From Planctomycetota bacterium (GTDB lineage: Bacteria > Planctomycetota > UBA1135), in contig NVRO01000182.1 of assembly GCA_002400895.1 (NCBI GenBank), positions 1 to 5,310 of the forward strand: a stretch of DNA of 5,310 bases, read 5' to 3'. Position 1 is the first letter of the stretch. Each line of letters opens with the position of its first letter. The notes beneath the pieces are model-generated. The model worked only from the letters and a program-made list of their open reading frames with translations. It made no database searches and was not told where the DNA came from. Below, piece by piece: positions 1 through 5,310 of the stretch. The position numbers were made by a program, and so were the translations under genes.

Positions 1-13
1 GTTTCTTTTCCAT
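1..13 (-). CDS. Possible start of a further gene, cut by the window edge
   Basis: The waaA stop is followed as TAATG, giving an ATG at 13-11 and the codons Met-Glu-Lys-Lys before the window ends. The overlapping layout resembles the other junctions in this cluster. No good Shine-Dalgarno precedes it and four codons do not allow identification, so this may be chance. Confidence 0.3.
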
Positions 14-1323
14 TATTTTGGGGAAGGGATTGGGCTTGGCAGAATTTTCGCTTCTTCGAGAAAGCGAATGGTGCAATCAGATGCTCCCTGCCCCTCCTTC
101 AGAGAGGCTCTCCCTGCATTTCCGGCTTCTTCGGCAGCGTGGGGATTGAGCAACCAATCACGCAGATAGCCTAGCAAAGTTGTCAAATCTGATGAAGAAC
201 GTAGTCCTCCAGCTGCAGACAATAAAGCGACCTCATCGGGGAAATTACGAAAATGAGGACCAATAACAACAGGTTTGGCCAGAGCCGCGGGTTCAAGCAC
301 ATTTTGCCCGCCATGAGGAACCAAACTACCGCCAACAAATACGGCCGCACTACAGCGATAGATGTCTTCGAGTTCACCGAATGAATCGACAATCAAGATG
401 GAGCCATCTGCCAGTGCCGAGTCGGGCTGCAGCTGCGAGCGCAACAATAGTGGTCTGGAGCCGACCACTGCTTTTAATTGGGTCAAGAGCGACGGTGCTC
501 GCCGGGGATGACGGGGTACCACCACCACCACGGTTTGGTCGAAAGCGGAATCGTTGATAATCGCTTTACAAAACTGAATCTCCTCATCGGCATGAGTTGA
601 AGCGAGAGTGAGAACCGATTTACCGCCCAACCAGCAAACCCATTCCGGCTTGGGCCCGCAATGCGGGTCGGGTAGATTCTCGAACTTGAGGTTGCCGGTA
701 ATCCGGATACGCTGGTGAGGAACCCCAAGGGCGGCAAATCGGTCGGCGTAAACCTGGTTTTGAACCCCATACAAGGCAATCCGATCGAATTGTGGAAGTA
801 ACCGTTGCACTCTGCGATAACCGGCAAGCGACTCGGTAGTAATCCTACCGTTGACTATGCCAACCGGAATGTCCAGACGATTGGTAGCGCGAAGAAAGTT
901 GGGCCATATTTCAAGTTCCGCCAACACCACCGCAATCGGCCTTGCTCGCCGCAGAAAAGTCTTTGTTGCAAAGGGCAAATCCAAAGGGAAGAAAACTACG
1001 GTCAGGTCGGGGAACAGGCGCCTGGCAGTTTCCTGTCCGCTGGGAGTGGTGGAAGAGATAAGCAAAGGCAAATCAGGATGGCGTTGGCGCAACGCCGTAA
1101 CCAATGGTTTGAGTGCGGTCACCTCACCAACCGAGACCCCATGCAACAGCAATCCCCCCTGCCGCTCCTTGCCAACATTTACCCAACCCAGGCGTGGCAG
1201 GAATGAGCGCCTACCCCGTGGGGAAAACAGCGCCCACAACAAGGCCACCGGTAGCACCACCAACCCGGCCAAATACCATGCCAGGTCGTAAGCCAGGTAG
1301 GCGGCGTTGCGGTTCTTGGCCAT
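13..1323 (-). CDS. waaA: 3-deoxy-D-manno-octulosonic acid (Kdo) transferase, GT30 family
   Basis: WaaA (KdtA) transfers Kdo from CMP-Kdo to the lipid A precursor at the cytoplasmic face of the inner membrane, the first core step of LPS synthesis. The 436-residue product is close to the family's usual ~425. It opens with a hydrophobic anchor (about residues 14-33) and a basic stretch (SPRGRRS). The N-terminal acceptor domain has HGVSVGE at 61-67, where Glu67 matches the family's catalytic base, then ELEIWPN at 136-142 and NGRI at 158-161. The C-terminal CMP-Kdo domain has PRHPRR near 270-275, SFGELEDIY at 314-322 and HGGQNVLEPAALAKPV at 337-352, the GT30 sugar-nucleotide signature. I chose ATG at 1323, whose A is shared with the secA TGA (TGATG); a TTG one codon upstream (1326) is possible. 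No clear Shine-Dalgarno precedes it, so translation is probably coupled to secA. Whether one or two Kdo residues are added cannot be read from the sequence. The family assignment is secure. Confidence 0.95.
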   Translation of the reverse strand: MAKNRNAAYLAYDLAWYLAGLVVLPVALLWALFSPRGRRSFLPRLGWVNVGKERQGGLLLHGVSVGEVTALKPLVTALRQRHPDLPLLISSTTPSGQETARRLFPDLTVVFFPLDLPFATKTFLRRARPIAVVLAELEIWPNFLRATNRLDIPVGIVNGRITTESLAGYRRVQRLLPQFDRIALYGVQNQVYADRFAALGVPHQRIRITGNLKFENLPDPHCGPKPEWVCWLGGKSVLTLASTHADEEIQFCKAIINDSAFDQTVVVVVPRHPRRAPSLLTQLKAVVGSRPLLLRSQLQPDSALADGSILIVDSFGELEDIYRCSAAVFVGGSLVPHGGQNVLEPAALAKPVVIGPHFRNFPDEVALLSAAGGLRSSSDLTTLLGYLRDWLLNPHAAEEAGNAGRASLKEGQGASDCTIRFLEEAKILPSPIPSPK

Positions 1324-3842
1324 CAACCGCTACGGCCGCAACACTGTTTGTATTTCTTGCCGGAGCCGCAGGGGCACGGCGCGTTGCGTGATGGTTTCTT
1401 TTTCGCGGGGGCAGCCCGACCGGCTTCAGGCGGCATGCTTGCCGCTAATTGGGCCTCACGGTCACTGGCAAACTGCTGGAGCGGATTGCCCCCCGTTGAC
1501 GACTGTGGTCGCTGATAGCCGACTGCCACCTGCCGCCGTTGTTGGCCCTGAGCTAGACCCCCTGGCGGGGCCGGCCCGGTGGTTTGCGAGACCGACCCAC
1601 GGAAGTCGGGGTGGCTGGCTTGGGCACCTTGATAGGCACCACCAATCTCCCGCTGGTCTTCTTCCTTGATTTGAACCTTGAGAATGAAGTCGGTTACCTG
1701 CTCGGCAACTCCCGTCAACATGTTTTCAAACATGGTCAGGCCTTCCCGCTTGTATTCATTCTTGGGGTCAACCTGGGCGTAACCACGTAGATTGACGCCG
1801 GAGCGCAAGGCGTCCATGTTGAAGAGATGGTCCTTCCACTTCTGGTCGATGGCGTTCAGGAGCAGGAAACGCTCAAGTTCACCCATCGAGTCGCCAATGG
1901 CGACAGCCCGCTCGGCGCTGAGGGTGGCAACGTCTTCAAGCAGATACCTTTCACAGTCTGCAATCCCTACTTTTTCCAGATCGGTAGCATCGCCCGCGTA
2001 TCCCCACTTGCGATTTGCCCACGACGACAATGCCTCGAAATCAGGAAGGACGTCGCGCCCATCTCCTCTCCAGCGATCAAGTGCTGCTCCAATAACCTCG
2101 TCAAACATGGCTTGGACACGGTCGTGCAAGTCCCTTGACTCCAGCGCAAACTGACGATGGTCGTAGATGAGGTGACGTTGCTTGTCCATGACCTCGTCAT
2201 ACTCAAGCAAGTTCTTGCGAATCTCGAAGTGGTAGTTCTCGACTTTTTTCTGCGCCTTTTCAATCGCCCGTGAAACCATTCCGGACTCAACCGGCTCCCC
2301 CCCGCCCATCCCCGCCTTACCGAGGAAATTCTTTACCCAATCGCGGTAAAAGCGACGCATCAGGTCATCGTCGAGGGACAAAAAGAAACGGGAGCGGCCA
2401 GGATCACCCTGGCGTCCGGAACGACCACGCAATTGGTTGTCGATGCGCCGTGCTTCGTGCCGCTCCGTACCGAGCACATAAAGTCCGCCAGCGGCCAGAA
2501 CTTCCTCCCTATCTGCCAAGCACTGCGCTACAAGTTGGAGCCGGCGCGCCGCAATCTGGTCGGCATCGCTCTCCTCCGTCCACCCCTGTTGCAGGATTTC
2601 TGTTTGCAGCATATTTTCTACGTTGCCGCCGAGCACAATGTCAGTTCCTCGCCCCGCCATGTTGGTGGCAACGGTTACCGCAGCTTTGCGGCCAGCTTGG
2701 GCAACGATGTCGGCCTCGCGGTGGTGTTGCTTGGCGTTCAAAACCTCATGATTGATGCCACGGCGTTTCAGCATGCCGCTGATCAGTTCCGAGACTTCGA
2801 TGCTGATGGTGCCGACCAACAACGGTTGTCCATTGCCGTGAACCTCCTCGATTTCATCGGCGATTGCATTCCACTTGTCTTCCATATTCAAGTAGATGAC
2901 ATCCTTGTCGTCGGCTCTGATAATAGGAAGGTTTGGTGGTATCGACACCACGTCAAGGTCATAAATTGAAGCAAACTCACCGGCCTCGGTCATTGCCGTG
3001 CCGGTCATTCCGGACAGTTTGGTAAATAGCCGGAAGTAATTCTGGAAGGTGATGGTCGCCAGGGTCTGGTTCTGAGCCCGTGGACGCAACCCTTCCTTGG
3101 ATTCAGTCGCTTGATGCAGGCCATCCGACCAGCGGCGACCTTCCATCAGGCGACCGGTAAATTCATCAACAATGATTACCTGACCGTCCTTGACCACGTA
3201 GTCCACATCAGTTCGATAAAGGTGCAGGGCGCGCAACGATGTTTCAACAATGTGTGGCCACTCCATGTTGGCTGCACCACTGTAAAAGTCGTCGATTTTC
3301 AATAATTTCTGGGCGTAAACAATGCCCTCTTCGGTCAGGATTGCCTGCTTCTCCTTTTCCTTGATCTCGAAATGAACTTCAGGCTTGAGCTTGCGTGCAG
3401 CTTCCATCCCCACCCGATACTTCTCAGCGTTGCCGGTTGCGGGACCGGAAATAATCAACGGAGTACGCGCTTCGTCAATCAAGATGGAGTCGACCTCGTC
3501 AATAATCGCAAAGTCCAGTCGCCGTTGGACCTGGTCTTCACTGCGCGATTTCATGTTGTCGCGCAAGTAATCGAAACCAAATTCATTATTGGTGCCGTAA
3601 ATAATGTCACACGCATACACTGGATGTCGCTCAGCCGGCATCATCGAAGACTTGATGGCGCCAACTTTGAGACCCAGATATTCATAAACCGGACGCATCC
3701 ATTCGGCGTCACGAGAGGCCAGGTAATCGTTTACCGTAACCACGTAAACCTTGCCGGCAATTCCGTTAATGTAGGCGGCCAGGGTAGCGGCAAGAGTTTT
3801 GCCCTCTCCGGTAGCCATTTCAGCGATTGCGCCCTGGTGCAT
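1323..3842 (-). CDS. secA: Preprotein translocase ATPase SecA, main part downstream of a frameshift
   Basis: SecA is the cytosolic and membrane-peripheral motor that drives unfolded preproteins through SecYEG using ATP. These 839 residues hold nearly the whole protein. Numbering on the restored 948-residue chain: Walker A GEGKT at 121-125, VTVNDYLA at 145-152, TNNEFGFDYLRDN at 193-205, Walker B DEVD at 224-227 followed by IDEARTPLIISGP, the preprotein cross-linking region to about 370, ITFQNYFRL at 373-381, SGMTGTA at 386-392, then the second nucleotide-binding domain with TNMAGRGTDIVLGG at 502-515 and the arginine-finger motif QLRGRSGRQGDPG at 579-591. The helical scaffold carries IRKNLLEYDEVMDKQR at 650-665. 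A polar Gln/Gly/Pro-rich linker (about 840-925) leads to the zinc SEC-C tail CPCGSGKKYKQCC at 932-944. The ATG at 3842 is only the first start available in this frame, since a stop lies upstream at 3905-3903. It begins just before Walker A and omits the Q-motif, so it is unlikely to be a natural start. The true gene begins at 4168. Confidence 0.93.
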   Translation of the reverse strand: MHQGAIAEMATGEGKTLAATLAAYINGIAGKVYVVTVNDYLASRDAEWMRPVYEYLGLKVGAIKSSMMPAERHPVYACDIIYGTNNEFGFDYLRDNMKSRSEDQVQRRLDFAIIDEVDSILIDEARTPLIISGPATGNAEKYRVGMEAARKLKPEVHFEIKEKEKQAILTEEGIVYAQKLLKIDDFYSGAANMEWPHIVETSLRALHLYRTDVDYVVKDGQVIIVDEFTGRLMEGRRWSDGLHQATESKEGLRPRAQNQTLATITFQNYFRLFTKLSGMTGTAMTEAGEFASIYDLDVVSIPPNLPIIRADDKDVIYLNMEDKWNAIADEIEEVHGNGQPLLVGTISIEVSELISGMLKRRGINHEVLNAKQHHREADIVAQAGRKAAVTVATNMAGRGTDIVLGGNVENMLQTEILQQGWTEESDADQIAARRLQLVAQCLADREEVLAAGGLYVLGTERHEARRIDNQLRGRSGRQGDPGRSRFFLSLDDDLMRRFYRDWVKNFLGKAGMGGGEPVESGMVSRAIEKAQKKVENYHFEIRKNLLEYDEVMDKQRHLIYDHRQFALESRDLHDRVQAMFDEVIGAALDRWRGDGRDVLPDFEALSSWANRKWGYAGDATDLEKVGIADCERYLLEDVATLSAERAVAIGDSMGELERFLLLNAIDQKWKDHLFNMDALRSGVNLRGYAQVDPKNEYKREGLTMFENMLTGVAEQVTDFILKVQIKEEDQREIGGAYQGAQASHPDFRGSVSQTTGPAPPGGLAQGQQRRQVAVGYQRPQSSTGGNPLQQFASDREAQLAASMPPEAGRAAPAKKKPSRNAPCPCGSGKKYKQCCGRSG

Positions 3843-3875
3843 GGCAATGCCACCGATTAACTGGACGTCATAATG

Positions 3876-3887
3876 CCTCAGCCAAGG
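3876..3887 (-). other. secA: Apparent one-base deletion (frameshift) in secA
   Basis: On the coding strand the codons run ACC CTT GGC TGA (Thr-Leu-Gly-stop), whereas CTG AGG CAT TAT GAC (LRHYD) continues in the -1 frame, its first C being the last base of GGC. Adding one C to give GGC CTG AGG restores TLGLRHYDVQLIGG, the expected SecA sequence. There is no X_XXY_YYZ slippery heptamer in the correct register (the register reads C_CTT_GGC), so programmed -1 frameshifting is not supported. The simplest reading is a base-calling or assembly error, or a recent mutation. Confidence 0.85.
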
Positions 3888-4168
3888 GTGCGTATTGCGG
3901 TCTCACGAACCATCGCAAAGGCATCAGGCAATATGGCATCCATTTTGACACCATCCTCAAGTTGCTTCCTCCATGCGCCGGTCTGCGCCTGCATCTCTTC
4001 CTGACTCAGCGCCTGAGCCCAACTTTCGCGCTGGTTGATAAGCTCCACCAGTGGCCGCATCCTCTTGAGTCTGCGTGCATTTTGAGATCCGAACACGGCC
4101 CGCATGCCGCGGCCAAGACTTTGGGCCATTAAACCCAGGTAATCGCCAATTTTTTCGAGGTCAACCAT
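3878..4168 (-). CDS. secA: SecA N-terminal fragment (5' part of the frameshifted secA)
   Basis: These 96 residues are the N-terminus of SecA in the frame that precedes the main part. VFGSQNARRLKRMRPLVELI at 25-44 matches the family's 'VFGSRNDRxLRRM' start, and LPDAFAMVRETAIRTLG at 80-96 matches the LPEAFAVVREA motif just before the Q-motif. The frame then meets TGA at 3880-3878. In the other frame the same bases continue as LRHYDVQLIGG, exactly the residues that follow in intact SecA proteins. This is therefore one gene, 4168 down to 1323, broken by an apparent loss of one base, with a restored length of 948 residues against ~900 in E. coli. ATG at 4168 follows AGGA (4175-4172) with only two intervening bases; Met14 (4129) is an alternative start. 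The longer N-terminus fits my recollection of planctomycete-type SecA. The fragment alone has no nucleotide-binding site. Confidence 0.9.
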   Translation of the reverse strand: MVDLEKIGDYLGLMAQSLGRGMRAVFGSQNARRLKRMRPLVELINQRESWAQALSQEEMQAQTGAWRKQLEDGVKMDAILPDAFAMVRETAIRTLG

Positions 4169-4171
4169 TTT

Positions 4172-4175
4172 CCTG
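4172..4175 (-). promoter_or_regulatory. Ribosome binding site for secA
   Basis: The coding strand reads CAGCACAGGAAAATG, placing AGGA two bases before the ATG at 4168. Its core is good but its spacing is short. It supports initiation at 4168 only moderately, and Met14 at 4129 lacks a better site. Confidence 0.4.
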
Positions 4176-4180
4176 TGCTG

Positions 4181-4192
4181 CCTTGGCCAAGG
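4181..4192. repeat. 12-bp perfect palindrome in the secA leader
   Basis: CCTTGGCCAAGG reads identically on both strands and ends 12 bases upstream of the secA ATG. As RNA it could form only a 4-bp CCUU/AAGG stem with a GGCC loop. As DNA it could be an operator for a dimeric regulator. Function is unknown, and chance occurrence cannot be excluded. Confidence 0.35.
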
Positions 4193-4216
4193 TGTCAGGG
4201 CAGAATCTGACTCGAC

Positions 4217-4222
4217 AGTATA
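4217..4222 (-). promoter_or_regulatory. Possible secondary promoter (-10 like) for secA
   Basis: Within the only non-coding gap (4169-4240), the coding strand carries TATACT, five of six matches to the sigma-70 -10 consensus. The nearest -35-like hexamer, TTCATA (4247-4242), overlaps the pyrD stop and is separated by 19 bases, longer than ideal. Internal transcription of secA-waaA is therefore plausible but weakly supported. Confidence 0.22.
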
Positions 4223-4240
4223 TCCCGCCCGGGCAATAAA

Positions 4241-5161
4241 CTATGAAGGCCATTCAAGGCTGCCAACCAGTTCGGCGACACTGGTATCAGCCTCGGCCAA
4301 CTCGACTCGCAAGTCAGCAGCAATGCGCGAAAACACTCCCGGGTCGCGCATTGAAGATGTCCCAATCTGAACGGCACTGGCTCCGGCAACCAGGAACTGA
4401 AGAACATGGTCTGCACAGCTGACCCCGCCACAAGCGACCACCGGAATCTCCACGACCTGCGACGCTTCCCACACCATCCGCATGGCGATGGGGTGAATCG
4501 CCGGCCCGGACAATCCTCCATAGCCGACTCCGAGAGCGGGTTTGCGATTTCGCCAATCCACAGCCAAACCGAGCACGGTGTTGCAAACCGTCAATGCCTC
4601 GGCACCGGCAGCTTCGGCAGCAATCGCCATCGGGGCAATCAGGGTCACATTCGGCGACAGCTTGGCCCACAACGGTTTGTTGCTGACTTCGTGGCAGCGG
4701 GAAATCACTTCAGAAACCACTTCCGGAGATCGGGAAAAGGACAAGGAAGCGCCGTCGACGTTTGGACAGGATAAATTTATTTCAATCGCGTTGATAGCAG
4801 GAAGGTCACAGAAGGCCTCGACCATCTCAACGAATTGGTCCACATTCTTGCCGCCAGCATTGGCAACCACCGGAATCTCCAGTTGGGCAAGCTGGGGGGC
4901 GGTGTGGGCAATGAAATGTTCCACCCCACGATTTTCCAGCCCGATTGAATTGAGCAGACCGCTGGGAGTCTCGTGCAACCTTGGAGCAGGGTTGCCATGC
5001 CGGGGCTGCGGAGTCACGGTCTTCAATACATAGGCGCCAATATCGGACGGACTCGAAAAGATGAGCGCTGCTCCGTCATGACCAAAGGTCCCCGAACCAG
5101 TCAGCAAAGGGCTGGTCAACTCAAGTGTACCTAACTTCGTGATTAATCGATTGGAGCTCAT
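4241..5161 (-). CDS. pyrD: Dihydroorotate dehydrogenase, class 1B type, catalytic subunit
   Basis: PyrD oxidises dihydroorotate to orotate with FMN, the fourth step of de novo pyrimidine synthesis. The 306-residue protein is the usual length of soluble class 1 enzymes and has no N-terminal membrane helix, so it is not the quinone-linked class 2 type. Visible motifs are SGTFG at 23-27, Lys47 in VLKTVT, TPQPRHGNPAPRLHETPSGLLNSIGL spanning 50-75, INLSCPN at 128-134 with Cys132 as the class 1 catalytic base, AKLSPNVT at 166-173, CNTVLG at 193-198, GGLSGPAIHPIAMRMV at 215-230 (phosphate/FMN loop), CGGV at 244-247 and QIGTSSM at 265-271. The ETPSG..NSIGL pattern and serine-cysteine motif favour subclass 1B, which normally pairs with the FeS/FAD subunit PyrK; no pyrK lies in the window. 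The ATG at 5161 overlaps the lspA stop as ATGA and follows a strong GGAGG, which fixes the start. It ends with TAG, 72 bp before secA. Confidence 0.93.
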   Translation of the reverse strand: MSSNRLITKLGTLELTSPLLTGSGTFGHDGAALIFSSPSDIGAYVLKTVTPQPRHGNPAPRLHETPSGLLNSIGLENRGVEHFIAHTAPQLAQLEIPVVANAGGKNVDQFVEMVEAFCDLPAINAIEINLSCPNVDGASLSFSRSPEVVSEVISRCHEVSNKPLWAKLSPNVTLIAPMAIAAEAAGAEALTVCNTVLGLAVDWRNRKPALGVGYGGLSGPAIHPIAMRMVWEASQVVEIPVVACGGVSCADHVLQFLVAGASAVQIGTSSMRDPGVFSRIAADLRVELAEADTSVAELVGSLEWPS

Positions 5162-5310
5162 TCCCCCTCCTCCGCAGTAGCATCACCTGGTTCAATTTGA
5201 ATCGCGGCGAAACCACTTATCAACAAAAGAAATCCTACACAAATAAATGAATCCGCCAAATTGAAAATCGGCCAGGGAGAAAACGGCCACGGCAATACAG
5301 TTGGCCACCA
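5158..5310 (-). CDS. lspA: Lipoprotein signal peptidase (signal peptidase II), C-terminal part
   Basis: LspA is the inner-membrane aspartyl protease that removes signal peptides from diacylglyceryl-modified prolipoproteins. Only the last 50 codons are present; the gene continues beyond the high-coordinate edge. The fragment carries WPIFNLADSFICVGFLLLIS (residues 13-32 of the fragment), the family signature in which the Asp of NLAD is the second residue of the catalytic dyad, embedded in the last transmembrane helix. The first catalytic Asp lies outside the window. After the helix comes a short, mostly polar and acidic tail ending in EEGE. The upstream WWPTVLPWPFSP resembles the periplasmic loop before the last helix in other LspA proteins. 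The TGA at 5160-5158 overlaps the pyrD ATG by four bases, implying translational coupling. Confidence 0.9.
   Translation of the reverse strand, partial: WWPTVLPWPFSPWPIFNLADSFICVGFLLLISGFAAIQIEPGDATAEEGE
5162..5173 (-). promoter_or_regulatory. Shine-Dalgarno site for pyrD inside the lspA 3' end
   Basis: The coding strand has GGAGGAGGGGGA directly before the pyrD ATG, with GGAGG at 5173-5169, seven bases from the start codon. The same bases encode the acidic end of LspA (AEEGE), so the two reading frames share the site. It decides the pyrD start. Confidence 0.7.

Noticed and set aside
805..1291. Overlapping plus-strand open frames of 133 and 146 codons opposite waaA
   Set aside because: The minus-strand frame carries the full GT30 motif set; these products are Arg/Pro/Thr-rich and look like frame shadows.
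3372..3860. Plus-strand open frame of 162 codons opposite the 5' part of secA, and similar plus-strand frames at 2270-2755 and 2433-2969
   Set aside because: They are antisense to strongly conserved SecA coding sequence, encode no recognisable motifs and have no operon context; they are shadows of the real frame.
3876..3890. Programmed -1 ribosomal frameshift joining the two secA frames
   Set aside because: The required -1 shift is geometrically possible, but the register C_CTT_GGC is not a slippery heptamer, no clear downstream stimulatory stem was seen, and secA is not known to use frameshifting.
4227..4234. GCCCGGGC palindrome after pyrD as a terminator
   Set aside because: It has no loop and no following T-tract on the coding strand, so it does not fit an intrinsic terminator.
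4241..4300. SecM-like arrest peptide at the end of the gene upstream of secA
   Set aside because: The end of PyrD (SVAELVGSLEWPS) does not resemble the SecM arrest motif and is a normal PyrD C-terminus.
4542..5033. Plus-strand open frame of 163 codons opposite pyrD
   Set aside because: It is antisense to clear PyrD motifs, its product is low in recognisable structure, and no neighbouring plus-strand gene exists.

Overview
All supportable genes in this window lie on the minus strand and form one compact gene cluster. Read in the direction of transcription (high to low coordinates) the order is: the 3' end of lspA (lipoprotein signal peptidase), a class 1B-type dihydroorotate dehydrogenase (pyrD), secA (the preprotein translocase ATPase), waaA/kdtA (Kdo transferase of lipid A biosynthesis), and possibly the first four codons of one more gene running off the low-coordinate edge. 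Junctions are very tight: ATGA between lspA and pyrD, TGATG between secA and waaA, and TAATG after waaA. Only the 72-bp pyrD-secA gap is non-coding. I see no mobile element, RNA gene, CRISPR array or convincing plus-strand gene.

The gene set points to a diderm bacterium with LPS: WaaA makes the Kdo-lipid A core and LspA matures lipoproteins. The SecA sequence has features that I associate with Planctomycetota and related lineages: a long N-terminus, 'AEWMRPVYEYLGLKVGAI', 'EIRKNLLEYDEVMDKQR' and a CxCx8CC zinc tail. This lineage guess comes from memory of family sequences, not a search, and is held at moderate to low confidence. Base composition is moderate, with no compositional break visible by eye.

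The main anomaly is in secA. Its reading frame is broken once, near 3881, by what looks like one missing base (a CC pair reduced to a single C on the coding strand). Restoring one base gives a continuous SecA of 948 residues with every expected motif. As written, the sequence encodes a 96-residue N-terminal fragment and an 839-residue remainder starting at an internal ATG, and the conserved Q-motif segment between them falls outside both. Because secA is essential and the rest of the gene is pristine, a sequencing or assembly error (or a very recent mutation) is much more likely than a genuine two-part SecA.

Functionally the cluster joins envelope biogenesis (protein export, lipoprotein maturation, LPS core) with one pyrimidine gene. 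The overlapping junctions suggest co-transcription with translational coupling. The pyrD-secA gap could hold a secondary promoter and a 12-bp perfect palindrome next to the secA start. I found no convincing evidence of a new biological system here.
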